The notes under the pieces were generated by a model. That model saw nothing but the letters and a program-made list of their open reading frames with translations, did no database searches and had not been told where the DNA came from. The translations under genes were made by a program, and so were the position numbers. From positions 1-64,000 of the forward strand of contig CAIPYV010000118.1 in NCBI GenBank assembly GCA_903869365.1: 64,000 nucleotides of DNA, read 5' to 3'. Source of the DNA: an uncultured Chlorobiaceae bacterium. GTDB lineage: Bacteria; Bacteroidota; Chlorobiia; Chlorobiales; Chlorobiaceae. The stretch's first letter is position 1. The number at the start of each line of letters is the position of its first letter. Positions 9,430-18,047 of this stretch are shown here, piece after piece.

Positions 9430-10553
9430 CCATGGATAATAGACTTACTCACATGAGGGTGATGAAGACCCCAAAATCAGTTGATCTCTCAATTACAAAC
9501 CGCTGTAATCTCAGGTGCAGTTATTGCTACCATTTCACAAGCGAATCAGAGAGCGGCACCGACCTCCCAACCCAAGAGTGGCTTCGTTTTTTTGAGGAGT
9601 TGAATCGGTGTGCTGTTATGGATGTGACCATCGCAGGTGGAGAGCCGTTTATGCGGGAGGACCTCAAGGAGTTGATAGAAGGGGTTGTTCGGAACCGGAT
9701 GCGATTCAGCATTTTGAGCAATGGCACCTTGATTACCGATGAAATGGCTGCTTTTATTGCGGCTACAGGGCGTTGTAACTCCGTACAGATCTCTATCGAT
9801 GGTTCTTTTCCCGGTTCTCATGATGCATTTCGGGGCGAAGGAAATTTTGCCAGGGCTGTTGCAGGCCTGAAACATCTCCAGAACCACCATATACCTGTTA
9901 CCGTCAGGGTGACCATTCATCGTCACAATGTCAGCGATCTTGAGGAGATTGCTCGATTTCTCCTCGAAGAGCTTAAGTTGCCCGGATTTTCCACCAATGC
10001 TGCATCCTATGCCGGTCTTTGCCGCACTTTTTCTGATGAGGTGCAGCTTACGGTCGATGAGCGTTCGCTTGCCATGGAGACACTGTTGAGGCTTGACAAT
10101 AAATATGAAGGTCGTATCGGCGCTCAGGCAGGTCCGTTGGCTGAGGCTCGTTACTGGCTCGAAATGGAGCGTGCACGAAAGGAGAATCGTGATCCAATGA
10201 CCGATTGCGGCTATTTGCGCTCCTGTGGCGGGGTTTTTTCCAAGATGGCTGTCAGGGCCGATGGTGAGATGGTACCGTGCACTCAGATGAGCCATATTGA
10301 GCTTGGTCGTATTAACAGGGATGATCTTGCTGAGGTATGGATTACTCATTCTGAACTCATCAGACTGAGAGATCGCCGAGATATCTCCCTCAACGATTTT
10401 GAATCTTGTCAGGAGTGCGAATACATTCCCTATTGCAGAGGAAACTGTCCTGCAATGGCCTATACCATTATGGGACAGGAGAATCATCCCAGTCCTGATG
10501 CCTGCCTGAAGCTCTTTCTGGAAGCAGGTGGCCGATTACCGGAGCAGGTGTAA
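9426..10553 (+). CDS. scmE: Radical SAM/SPASM peptide maturase (ScmE-like)
   Basis: CNLRCSYC radical SAM motif; SPASM cysteines CGGVFSKMAVRADGEMVPCTQM...CQECEYIPYCRGNCP. Confidence 0.9.
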   Translation: MTMDNRLTHMRVMKTPKSVDLSITNRCNLRCSYCYHFTSESESGTDLPTQEWLRFFEELNRCAVMDVTIAGGEPFMREDLKELIEGVVRNRMRFSILSNGTLITDEMAAFIAATGRCNSVQISIDGSFPGSHDAFRGEGNFARAVAGLKHLQNHHIPVTVRVTIHRHNVSDLEEIARFLLEELKLPGFSTNAASYAGLCRTFSDEVQLTVDERSLAMETLLRLDNKYEGRIGAQAGPLAEARYWLEMERARKENRDPMTDCGYLRSCGGVFSKMAVRADGEMVPCTQMSHIELGRINRDDLAEVWITHSELIRLRDRRDISLNDFESCQECEYIPYCRGNCPAMAYTIMGQENHPSPDACLKLFLEAGGRLPEQV

Positions 10554-10573
10554 TGAATAATGAACAATTGATA

Positions 10574-11695
10574 ATGGAAAATGACAAAAAGAGCTATCCT
10601 CTGAATCAGCTTTACTTTTATTTGACAGAAGGCTGCAACCTCAAGTGTCGTCACTGTTGGGTAGCTCCGAAATATCAGGCACCGGGCACGCCGGCCCCTG
10701 GTTTGGATGTGCAGCTCTTTCGCTCTATCATTGAACAGGCAAAACCACTTGGTCTTTCCGGAGTGAAATTCACTGGTGGTGAACCGTTGATGCATCCTGA
10801 TATTTTTGAACTTCTTGAAGTGGTTCGCTCCGAAGAGCTTCGCCTTACCGTGGAAACAAACGGTGTTCTCTGTACCCCTGAGCTTGCTGTCGCCCTGAAG
10901 GGAGCGAGCCAAAATACGTTTGTCTCCGTCAGCCTTGACGGTGCGGATGCAGCTACTCATGAATGGGTAAGAGGAGTGACGGGCTCGTATGAAGCTGCTC
11001 TTCAGGGTATCAGAAACCTGGTCAATGCAGGATTCAGGCCGCAGGTGATCATGACTATAATGCAGAGAAACAAAGGGCAGATGGAAGCAGTGGTTCGGCT
11101 TGCTGAGCAGCTTGGGGCAGGTTCTGTCAAATTCAATCTTCTTCAGCCTACAGAGCGCGGTCTAGCTATGCATGCGGCTATGGAGACGCTCACTATTGAG
11201 GAACTTGTTGAACTTGGAAAATGGGTTGAAAAAACTCTTTCTTCTTCCACCGAGCTTCGGTTAATCTACTCCCATCCCATGGCCTTTCGTCCGCTCAGCA
11301 AAATGTTTGGTGATCATGGTGAAGGCTGTGGGCTTTGCGGAATTCTCGGTATACTTGGCGTGCTTGCTGATGGCTCCTATGCTCTGTGCGGTATCGGTGA
11401 ATCTGTTCCAGAACTGGTCTTCGGCCATGCATCAAGAGATAGTTTGGATAAGGTATGGAAAGAGTCTTCGGTTCTTGAAGATCTCCGTCAGGGATTTCCT
11501 GACAAACTGGAGGGAATCTGCACCGATTGCCTGTTTAAAGGTATCTGCTTGGGAAATTGTGTTGCACAGAACTATTACAGTACAAAAACTCTTTGGGCAT
11601 CCTACTGGTACTGCGAAGAGGCAAAAAAGGCAGGGCTTTTTCCAGAGACTCGCCTGAAGCCGAAAGTGAGTAGAGAGGGTGTGGCACCTGAATGA
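10574..11695 (+). CDS. scmF: Radical SAM/SPASM peptide maturase (ScmF-like), copy 1
   Basis: CNLKCRHCW radical SAM motif; CGLCGILG...CGIGESVPELVFGHA...CTDCLFKGICLGNCVAQ SPASM; start at 10574 preferred over ORF start 10553 by alignment with paralog at 14299. Confidence 0.9.
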   Translation: MENDKKSYPLNQLYFYLTEGCNLKCRHCWVAPKYQAPGTPAPGLDVQLFRSIIEQAKPLGLSGVKFTGGEPLMHPDIFELLEVVRSEELRLTVETNGVLCTPELAVALKGASQNTFVSVSLDGADAATHEWVRGVTGSYEAALQGIRNLVNAGFRPQVIMTIMQRNKGQMEAVVRLAEQLGAGSVKFNLLQPTERGLAMHAAMETLTIEELVELGKWVEKTLSSSTELRLIYSHPMAFRPLSKMFGDHGEGCGLCGILGILGVLADGSYALCGIGESVPELVFGHASRDSLDKVWKESSVLEDLRQGFPDKLEGICTDCLFKGICLGNCVAQNYYSTKTLWASYWYCEEAKKAGLFPETRLKPKVSREGVAPE

Positions 11696-11785
11696 AGTTT
11701 GCCGAGAGCAGTTTTGAGGATTTTTCGAAGGAAAAACGTACTTTGAGTATTAGGGCAAGCTCACTAAAGTATAAAGGAGATAATC

Positions 11786-11986
11786 ATGAAATTGAAATGG
11801 CAAAAGCCAAAGCTTGTTGATCTTGCTGATGGTTTAAGAGCGGTAGGTCCATGCAGCCCCGGATCAGGTCAAACTTTGAATACTGTATGTAACCCGTTAG
11901 GTAACGCAGATACTCTTGCATGCCTTGCAAATGGTCAAAGTGCTTCAGGTAATGGATGTCTCGTGACTGGTTTGTCTGCGGTATGA
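11786..11986 (+). CDS. Candidate RiPP precursor peptide, copy 1 (66 aa)
   Basis: MKLKWQKPKLVDLADGLRAVGPCSPGSGQTLNTVCNPLGNADTLACLANGQSASGNGCLVTGLSAV; SD aaaggagataatc; directly downstream of radical SAM genes; duplicated at 13742. Confidence 0.88.
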   Translation: MKLKWQKPKLVDLADGLRAVGPCSPGSGQTLNTVCNPLGNADTLACLANGQSASGNGCLVTGLSAV

Positions 11987-12140
11987 TGTTTTTGTTTAGC
12001 TGATAACGTTAGGATAATCACCATTCATTCAGTGCTATAGCACACATGTAGTGTTGCTGTTTGGTTGCTGAAGTTGTTATGGATATTCCCCGAAGCTGCA
12101 TTGCCGGGTAATAGAAGTAGTTTATTTAGAAAATATATTT

Positions 12141-13283
12141 ATGAAATGGAAGATTCCACTTTTAATAGATTTAAATGGAAAAGTAATTGAGAAGGATGAT
12201 GAAATAGCCCTACTTCAACATCAAACCGTAGTGGTTTGTTTTAATACTGGTTGTGCAAATGAAAAAGCCTGTATTTCTGGTGATAATCCTGTAATATCTT
12301 ATAAAAAAAGCCGTTATTCGAGTGATCGTAGTATAAAACATAGAGCTGCCTTTCTTGAGAAGAGAGAATGTTCTGATGATTTATGTAGCTATTCTTTACA
12401 GTTGAGTAGTAGCCAAAAGTGGAATTTTTCAACAACTGATAAAGCGTTGCTGACTTGGCTTAAAGAACTGGCCGGTATTATTGAACTTAGTGCAGGTACA
12501 ATTAGAGGTGGCAGGCAAATGTTTTGCTCCATTGAGAATGATCAAACAAAAAACGATTTTAAGGCAACACGACAAGCTTTGATCAATAATGGCTGGCAAT
12601 GTCATAACCTTCCAGCTCTTTCTGTACTACACCATGAGTTTACCTCCGATGTGCTCTGTCATTTGAAACACATCGACACTTCAGTTGATAAGATTAAAGC
12701 TATGAGGGACATACTCTATCCTCTCTATCGTGATAGCATAAATCATGGGGGGATATTGTTCCATGCAGGGTTGATTGAAAAGGAAGGCAAGGGTGTTGTT
12801 CTTGCTGGGCGGACGGGTGCAGGCAAATCTACGTGCTGCAAGCGGTTGCCTGATCAATGGAAGACTCTCTGTGACGATGAAATCCTTGTAGTGCTCGGTA
12901 ATGATGGAGTCTACAGAGCGCACCCCTTTCCAACCTGGAGTGAATATCTCAATGGAGGGTCAGCAAAAACCTGGAATGTGCAATATTCTGTTCCGCTCTG
13001 TGGTGTGTTTTTTATTGAGCAGTCGGATCTTGATGCATCAGTCTGCCTCGGACAAGGCAAAGCCGCATTTTGCATGAACGAATCCGCCCTTCAGGTTTAT
13101 CGGAAATATTGGAGTATGGTAAACGATGACAATCAGAGAAAATTCCTAAGCCATTTGTTTGACAATTCCTGTGAAATGGCAAAAAAAATCCTCGCATTTA
13201 ATCTTCGAGTCTCACTGTATGGCTGCTTCTGGGAAGAGATCGAACGCACTCTTGGCTGGCAAGAGTGCAAACATAAACGTTGA
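12141..13283 (+). CDS. HprK-like P-loop kinase-related protein of the RiPP cassette (ScmC-like)
   Basis: GGILFHAGLIEKEGKGVVLAGRTGAGKSTCCKRLPDQWKTLCDDEILVV: Walker A and HPr-kinase-like context; position within cassette. Confidence 0.75.
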   Translation: MKWKIPLLIDLNGKVIEKDDEIALLQHQTVVVCFNTGCANEKACISGDNPVISYKKSRYSSDRSIKHRAAFLEKRECSDDLCSYSLQLSSSQKWNFSTTDKALLTWLKELAGIIELSAGTIRGGRQMFCSIENDQTKNDFKATRQALINNGWQCHNLPALSVLHHEFTSDVLCHLKHIDTSVDKIKAMRDILYPLYRDSINHGGILFHAGLIEKEGKGVVLAGRTGAGKSTCCKRLPDQWKTLCDDEILVVLGNDGVYRAHPFPTWSEYLNGGSAKTWNVQYSVPLCGVFFIEQSDLDASVCLGQGKAAFCMNESALQVYRKYWSMVNDDNQRKFLSHLFDNSCEMAKKILAFNLRVSLYGCFWEEIERTLGWQECKHKR

Positions 13284-13741
13284 TCCCGATCCCTCCCTGC
13301 TTATTTGCGATCACCAACAACGATCGCACAGCGTCCTTGAGCATTGCCTCAAAATCCAAAATTTCCCTGTGACTGAAGTCAAGGCTTCTTGGTTCATCTA
13401 TTTCTGTTTTTGCTTATAAAAACCTATAATATTCTTGTATAAAAATAGTAAGATTGATATCACCACTCCGACTGCACCGTTATGATACATTTTGATATAT
13501 CTTGAGGCAACTTGAGATTAGTTGTCTACAAACAGTAAGTTCCTGGAATAAATTTATAAGCAATTCAGAAAAACGCAATGAAAGTGCTTAAGTGATTTAA
13601 ATAAAATACTTTATAACAATTATAATTGATTACCTTAACTTCTCATGTTTGATATGAATAACTTTGAAAACGGACTATGGCAAGATAATTGCTTGTATTT
13701 TACAAATAAAACGACATAATACAAATATAAATGAGGTAATC

Positions 13742-13942
13742 ATGAAATTGAAATGGGAAAAACCAAAACTTGTCGATCTTGCTGACGGTCTTAGAGCGGT
13801 AGGTCCATGCAGTCCCGGATCAGGTCAAAGTTTGAATACTGTATGTAACCCGTTAGGTAACGCAGATACTCTTGCATGCCTTGCAAATGGTCAAAGTGCT
13901 TCTGGTAATGGGTGTCTCGTGACTGGCTTGTCTGCGGTGTGA
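13742..13942 (+). CDS. Candidate RiPP precursor peptide, copy 2 (66 aa)
   Basis: Protein differs from copy 1 only at Q6E and T30S; SD atgaggtaatc; ORF track start 13664 is an upstream in-frame Met. Confidence 0.88.
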   Translation: MKLKWEKPKLVDLADGLRAVGPCSPGSGQSLNTVCNPLGNADTLACLANGQSASGNGCLVTGLSAV

Positions 13943-14298
13943 TTTTTATTTCACGGAAATACTGAAGCAAGGTTAATTTTTTGTGTTATGTTTTTTTTGA
14001 GTAATTTGTTTTTAATTTTTCTGTGTAAGTGGAAAGAAATACCTAAATTCAAACTTGGAAAATTTTTTCATTGCAGCTTCTGGTATAGAGGTAAACGATT
14101 TTTCATTGATCCCTGTAATGTTAATTTTCCACTCTAATCATCCAAGTTTATCTCACTCTTTCAGACTTTTGCATTTTTAGTCGTTTTATCCCGTTTCAAG
14201 CCCACGCCAAAGGTAGTCTCCTTCAAGAAGTCCGATGTCACTCTTCCAAACTGTCTCGGAAACAGTCAGGACAGCAAAAACACAATTGATAGATGACA

Positions 14299-15438
14299 AT
14301 GGAAAATGGCTTACCGGATTATCCTTTGAAGCAGCTTTATTTTTATTTGACAGAAGGGTGCAACCTTAAGTGTCGCCATTGCTGGATAGCCCCAAAATAT
14401 CAGGCGCCTGATAAACCTGCTCAAGGGTTGGATGTTGGGCTGTTTCGATCCATTATTGCACAGGCCAAGCCTTTAGGGCTTAAAGGGGTTAAGTTGACTG
14501 GCGGTGAGCCGCTGATGCATCCTGCAATTTTCGAACTTTTGGAAGTGATCCGTACCGAACAGATTCATCTTTCGGTGGAGACAAACGGTGTTCTCTGTAC
14601 TCCACAGCTTGCTGTTGCCTTGAAAGGTGCAGGTAAGAACACCTTTGTATCGGTGAGTCTTGATGGCGCTGATGCTGATACTCACGAATGGGTTAGAGGT
14701 GTGAAGGGATCTTTTGATGCTGTCCTTGAAGGTATCAGAAACTTGGTAAAAGCCGGGTTCAGGCCTCAGGTTATTATGACTATTATGCAGCGGAACAGGC
14801 ACCAGATCGAGCAGGTAGTTCGCCTTGCCGAACAGCTCGGGGCAGGTTCCGTCAAGTTCAACCTTGTTCAGCCTCTTGAGCGTGGTGTTGCCATGCACGC
14901 GGCTATGGAGACTCTCTCTATTGAGGAACTTGTGGAACTTGGAAGATGGGTAGAAACAACTCTTTCTTTTTCCACAAAACTTCGAATATTCTACTCCAAC
15001 CCAATGGCATTCCGTCCACTCGGTGCAATGTTCGGTGACAAGGGCAATGGTTGCGGACTTTGTGGAATAACAAGCATCCTTGGCGTGCTTGCCGATGGAT
15101 CCTATGCTTTGTGTGGAATAGGGGAGTCTGTTCCAGAACTGGTTTTCGGGCATGCGGCGAAGGATCGACTTGAAGATGTGTGGCAACAGACTCCTCTTCT
15201 TGACGAACTTCGAGGTGGATTTGCCTCTAAACTGGAGGGTATCTGTGCAGATTGCCTGCTGAAAAATATCTGTCTCGGAAGCTGTGTAGCTCAGAACTAC
15301 TATCGCAGCATGAGCTTATGGGCACCCCACTGGTACTGTGAAGAGGCCAGAAAGGCAGGTATTTTCCCTGAAGAACGGTTGAAGCCGCAATCTGTCACTT
15401 CGTCCTCTAAACAGATTGATGGCATGCTTGGATGGTAG
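14299..15438 (+). CDS. scmF: Radical SAM/SPASM peptide maturase (ScmF-like), copy 2
   Basis: Close paralog of 10574-11695 along its whole length; CNLKCRHCW and SPASM cysteines conserved. Confidence 0.9.
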   Translation: MENGLPDYPLKQLYFYLTEGCNLKCRHCWIAPKYQAPDKPAQGLDVGLFRSIIAQAKPLGLKGVKLTGGEPLMHPAIFELLEVIRTEQIHLSVETNGVLCTPQLAVALKGAGKNTFVSVSLDGADADTHEWVRGVKGSFDAVLEGIRNLVKAGFRPQVIMTIMQRNRHQIEQVVRLAEQLGAGSVKFNLVQPLERGVAMHAAMETLSIEELVELGRWVETTLSFSTKLRIFYSNPMAFRPLGAMFGDKGNGCGLCGITSILGVLADGSYALCGIGESVPELVFGHAAKDRLEDVWQQTPLLDELRGGFASKLEGICADCLLKNICLGSCVAQNYYRSMSLWAPHWYCEEARKAGIFPEERLKPQSVTSSSKQIDGMLGW

Positions 15439-16025
15439 ACCTGAACACGATGCATTTTGAATTCAATGGTTCAAGCATGCTCCCCACGCTGAAACCAGGT
15501 GACAGGCTTGTGGTGGCTTGTGGTGGGGTTGTGCATGTTGGAGATGTCGTTGTCTTTCAGTTGCATGAAAAACTCCATATAGCGCATCGTGTTGTTTCGG
15601 TTAGTTCTCGGGGCATTATAACCAGAGGTGACAATGTTAATAACAATGATGTAAGGATTCTGCAGCCACATGAGATTACCGGCAAGGTACTCTCCGCGCA
15701 AAGGGGTACCAGAACTATAGTGATCAGGGGAGGGAGTCAAGGTATGCTCTATATCAGGATCATCTTGATTGTAAAGCATTTAACCAACAATCTTGCCCTC
15801 ATGCTCAGTCCGGCTTATCAAACTCTTTCACGTTCAGGTATCTTCCTAAAGGTGTTGCCTGCTCGTGCAAGACCACGTGTTGTTTATTTTAACCGTCAGG
15901 GTGGACTTGAGATGCAGTTGCTCCTTGGCAGAATCGTCATCGGTCGGCGCATACCTAACAGTGATAAATGGCAGTTTCGCCGACCGTTCCGCCTTTTTGT
16001 CGATGAGTCACAGCTTCCAAAGTGA
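15432..16025 (+). CDS. S24/S26-family (signal peptidase-like, Ser-His type) peptidase
   Basis: GSSMLPTLKPGDRLVV, GDVVVFQ, AHRVVSV, ITRGDNVNNNDVRILQPHEITGKV. Confidence 0.82.
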   Translation: MVDLNTMHFEFNGSSMLPTLKPGDRLVVACGGVVHVGDVVVFQLHEKLHIAHRVVSVSSRGIITRGDNVNNNDVRILQPHEITGKVLSAQRGTRTIVIRGGSQGMLYIRIILIVKHLTNNLALMLSPAYQTLSRSGIFLKVLPARARPRVVYFNRQGGLEMQLLLGRIVIGRRIPNSDKWQFRRPFRLFVDESQLPK

Positions 16026-17827
16026 ATAAACTCAAAACAAAAAACATTCTCCATGCTCTTGGCAAGGCCATAAAGCTTATTTGGGTAAGCAGTCCCCGGT
16101 TGGTTGTTGTTCACGCGTTGCTGAATGTTTTACAGGGTGTTTTTCCCTTGGGGTCTCTCTATACCGTGAAGTTGCTTGTTGATCTGCTTTCTGAAAACAA
16201 GGCAATGCTGCATACTCCGGGTGGTTGGGAGAAGATCCTTTTTTTAGTACTGCTTACGGCATTGTTTATGCTGCTGCAGCAGGCCTGCAGCTCGCTTGCT
16301 TCTGTAGTCAGCACTCGCCAGTCTGAACAGATGCTCGACACTGTGACCTCCATTCTTCATAAGCACTCCATTGCCGTGGATCTTTCCTATTATGAGCATG
16401 CGGGCTATTATGATGCCCTTCATCGGGCTCAGCAGGAAGCGGCCTATCGACCTCTCAGTATTATCAACGGTTTGTTCACTCTGTTACAGTCTTTAGTGAC
16501 CATCACAGCTCTTACAGGTCTGATTGTGAGTGTTCACTGGACTATTGCACTTTTTCTTTTCCTGGCACTTCTGCCGGCATTTGGGGTAAAAATGTTCTTT
16601 TCAAGAAAAAATTATGGTCTACAGTATAAACAGACACCGGATAAACGTCACCTCTATTACCTTAACGCACTGCTTACTTCCGAAACCTTTGCGAAGGAGT
16701 TAAGGCTCTTCAGTCTTGGTGACAATTTCGTGGGGCGTTACCGCAAGTTGCGTGCTCAGCAGCGTCAGGAAAATATTGAGCTGACGGATAGGGAAGCTTT
16801 TTATGGTTTTTTGGGTCAGTTTCTTGTGCTTGTTTCGCTTTTTCTCTCCTTGGGATTTTTGCTTTTCCGCTCATTTGCTGGAGCACTGAGTATTGGCAGT
16901 CTGGTTATGATCTACCAGGCGATGCAACGAGCGCAGTCTTCAACCCAGAGCATACTCAATGCCCTTGCATCGCTCTATCGTGATGCTCTTTTTTTCGGGC
17001 ACTTTGACGATTTTTTGAAACACACTCCGCTCATAGTTTCCCCATCAGAGCCCAAAAATTTTCCTGTACCCATTGTTCAGGGGATTACGTTTAACCATGT
17101 TTCGTTTCGTTATCCCGGTACCGAACGTGTCGTTCTTAAGGATTTTACCGCATCTATAGGCCCTGGTGAGCATGTTGCTCTTGTCGGGGAGAATGGGTGT
17201 GGTAAATCAACCTTGGTCAAGCTCCTTTGCAGACTTTACGAACCGGATGAAGGGCAGATTCTGATAGACGGAGTAGATTACCGGATGTTTGAGCTTGAAG
17301 ATCTCCGGAAGCGTATTGGCGTTATTTTTCAGGATTATGTTCGCTTTCAGATGAGCGGACGAGATAATATCCGTATGGGAAATATTGATGTCTTGTCCAA
17401 TGATCCGAAGATAGAGGAGGCAGCAAGACTCTCCGGTGCTCATGAGGTTTTTGAAAGGCTCGAAGGGGGGTATGAAGCCATTCTGGGTAATCTTTTTGAT
17501 GGCGGTCGAGAACTGAGCATGGGTGAGTGGCAGAAAATTGCTATAGCAAGAGCATTTTTACGTGACGCATCAATCATGATTCTCGATGAGCCCACCAGTT
17601 CCCTTGATGTCGAAGCCGAATATGAGCTGGTCGGCCAGTTTAACGAACTCACTCGAGGAAAAGCAGCCCTCATTATCAGTCACCGCCTTTCCACAGTCCG
17701 CATGGCCGCCCGCATCATCGTCCTCGCCGATGGTATCATCGCTGAAGAGGGCACCCACGAGACCCTCATCAACCAAAACGGCACCTACGCCCGCCTCTAC
17801 AACATGCAATCCAGTCTCTACCAATAG
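16022..17827 (+). CDS. ABC transporter, fused permease/ATPase (peptide exporter type)
   Basis: Six-TM-like N-terminal half, Walker A GENGCGKST, signature LSMGEWQKIAIARA, Walker B IMILDEPTSSLD; no C39 peptidase domain. Confidence 0.92.
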   Translation: MNKLKTKNILHALGKAIKLIWVSSPRLVVVHALLNVLQGVFPLGSLYTVKLLVDLLSENKAMLHTPGGWEKILFLVLLTALFMLLQQACSSLASVVSTRQSEQMLDTVTSILHKHSIAVDLSYYEHAGYYDALHRAQQEAAYRPLSIINGLFTLLQSLVTITALTGLIVSVHWTIALFLFLALLPAFGVKMFFSRKNYGLQYKQTPDKRHLYYLNALLTSETFAKELRLFSLGDNFVGRYRKLRAQQRQENIELTDREAFYGFLGQFLVLVSLFLSLGFLLFRSFAGALSIGSLVMIYQAMQRAQSSTQSILNALASLYRDALFFGHFDDFLKHTPLIVSPSEPKNFPVPIVQGITFNHVSFRYPGTERVVLKDFTASIGPGEHVALVGENGCGKSTLVKLLCRLYEPDEGQILIDGVDYRMFELEDLRKRIGVIFQDYVRFQMSGRDNIRMGNIDVLSNDPKIEEAARLSGAHEVFERLEGGYEAILGNLFDGGRELSMGEWQKIAIARAFLRDASIMILDEPTSSLDVEAEYELVGQFNELTRGKAALIISHRLSTVRMAARIIVLADGIIAEEGTHETLINQNGTYARLYNMQSSLYQ

Positions 17828-18047
17828 CTTTTTATGGTAAAAAGTAGGGACGTTGTTAAGTAAGTTAAGTTAATTATACTAATTCTTTTTACTCCATTCT
17901 CAATGAAATATCGGACAGTAAATATTTTTTTTATTTCCCCTCAAAAACAAGGCTTGAGTGTGTAATTTGTCTTATTTTGATTTTCAAATTAGGCGATAAT
18001 GATGCCTGTTATTTGACGTTAAAGAATTCATCGCAATTGTATGGATT

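Noticed and set aside
9546-10487. 313-aa minus-strand ORF
   Set aside because: Antisense to a clear radical SAM/SPASM gene; its translation has no recognisable motifs and looks like a codon-bias shadow.
13159-13419. 86-aa ORF overlapping the end of the HprK-like gene, possible frameshifted extension
   Set aside because: The kinase ORF ends naturally, and the overlap reading has no supporting motif; could not be told from chance without homologs.
13664-13741. N-terminal extension of precursor copy 2 (92-aa ORF)
   Set aside because: Copy 1 and the SD-like sequence just before 13742 support the 66-aa form.
14473-15186. 237-aa minus-strand ORF
   Set aside because: Antisense to the second ScmF-like gene; no protein family features.
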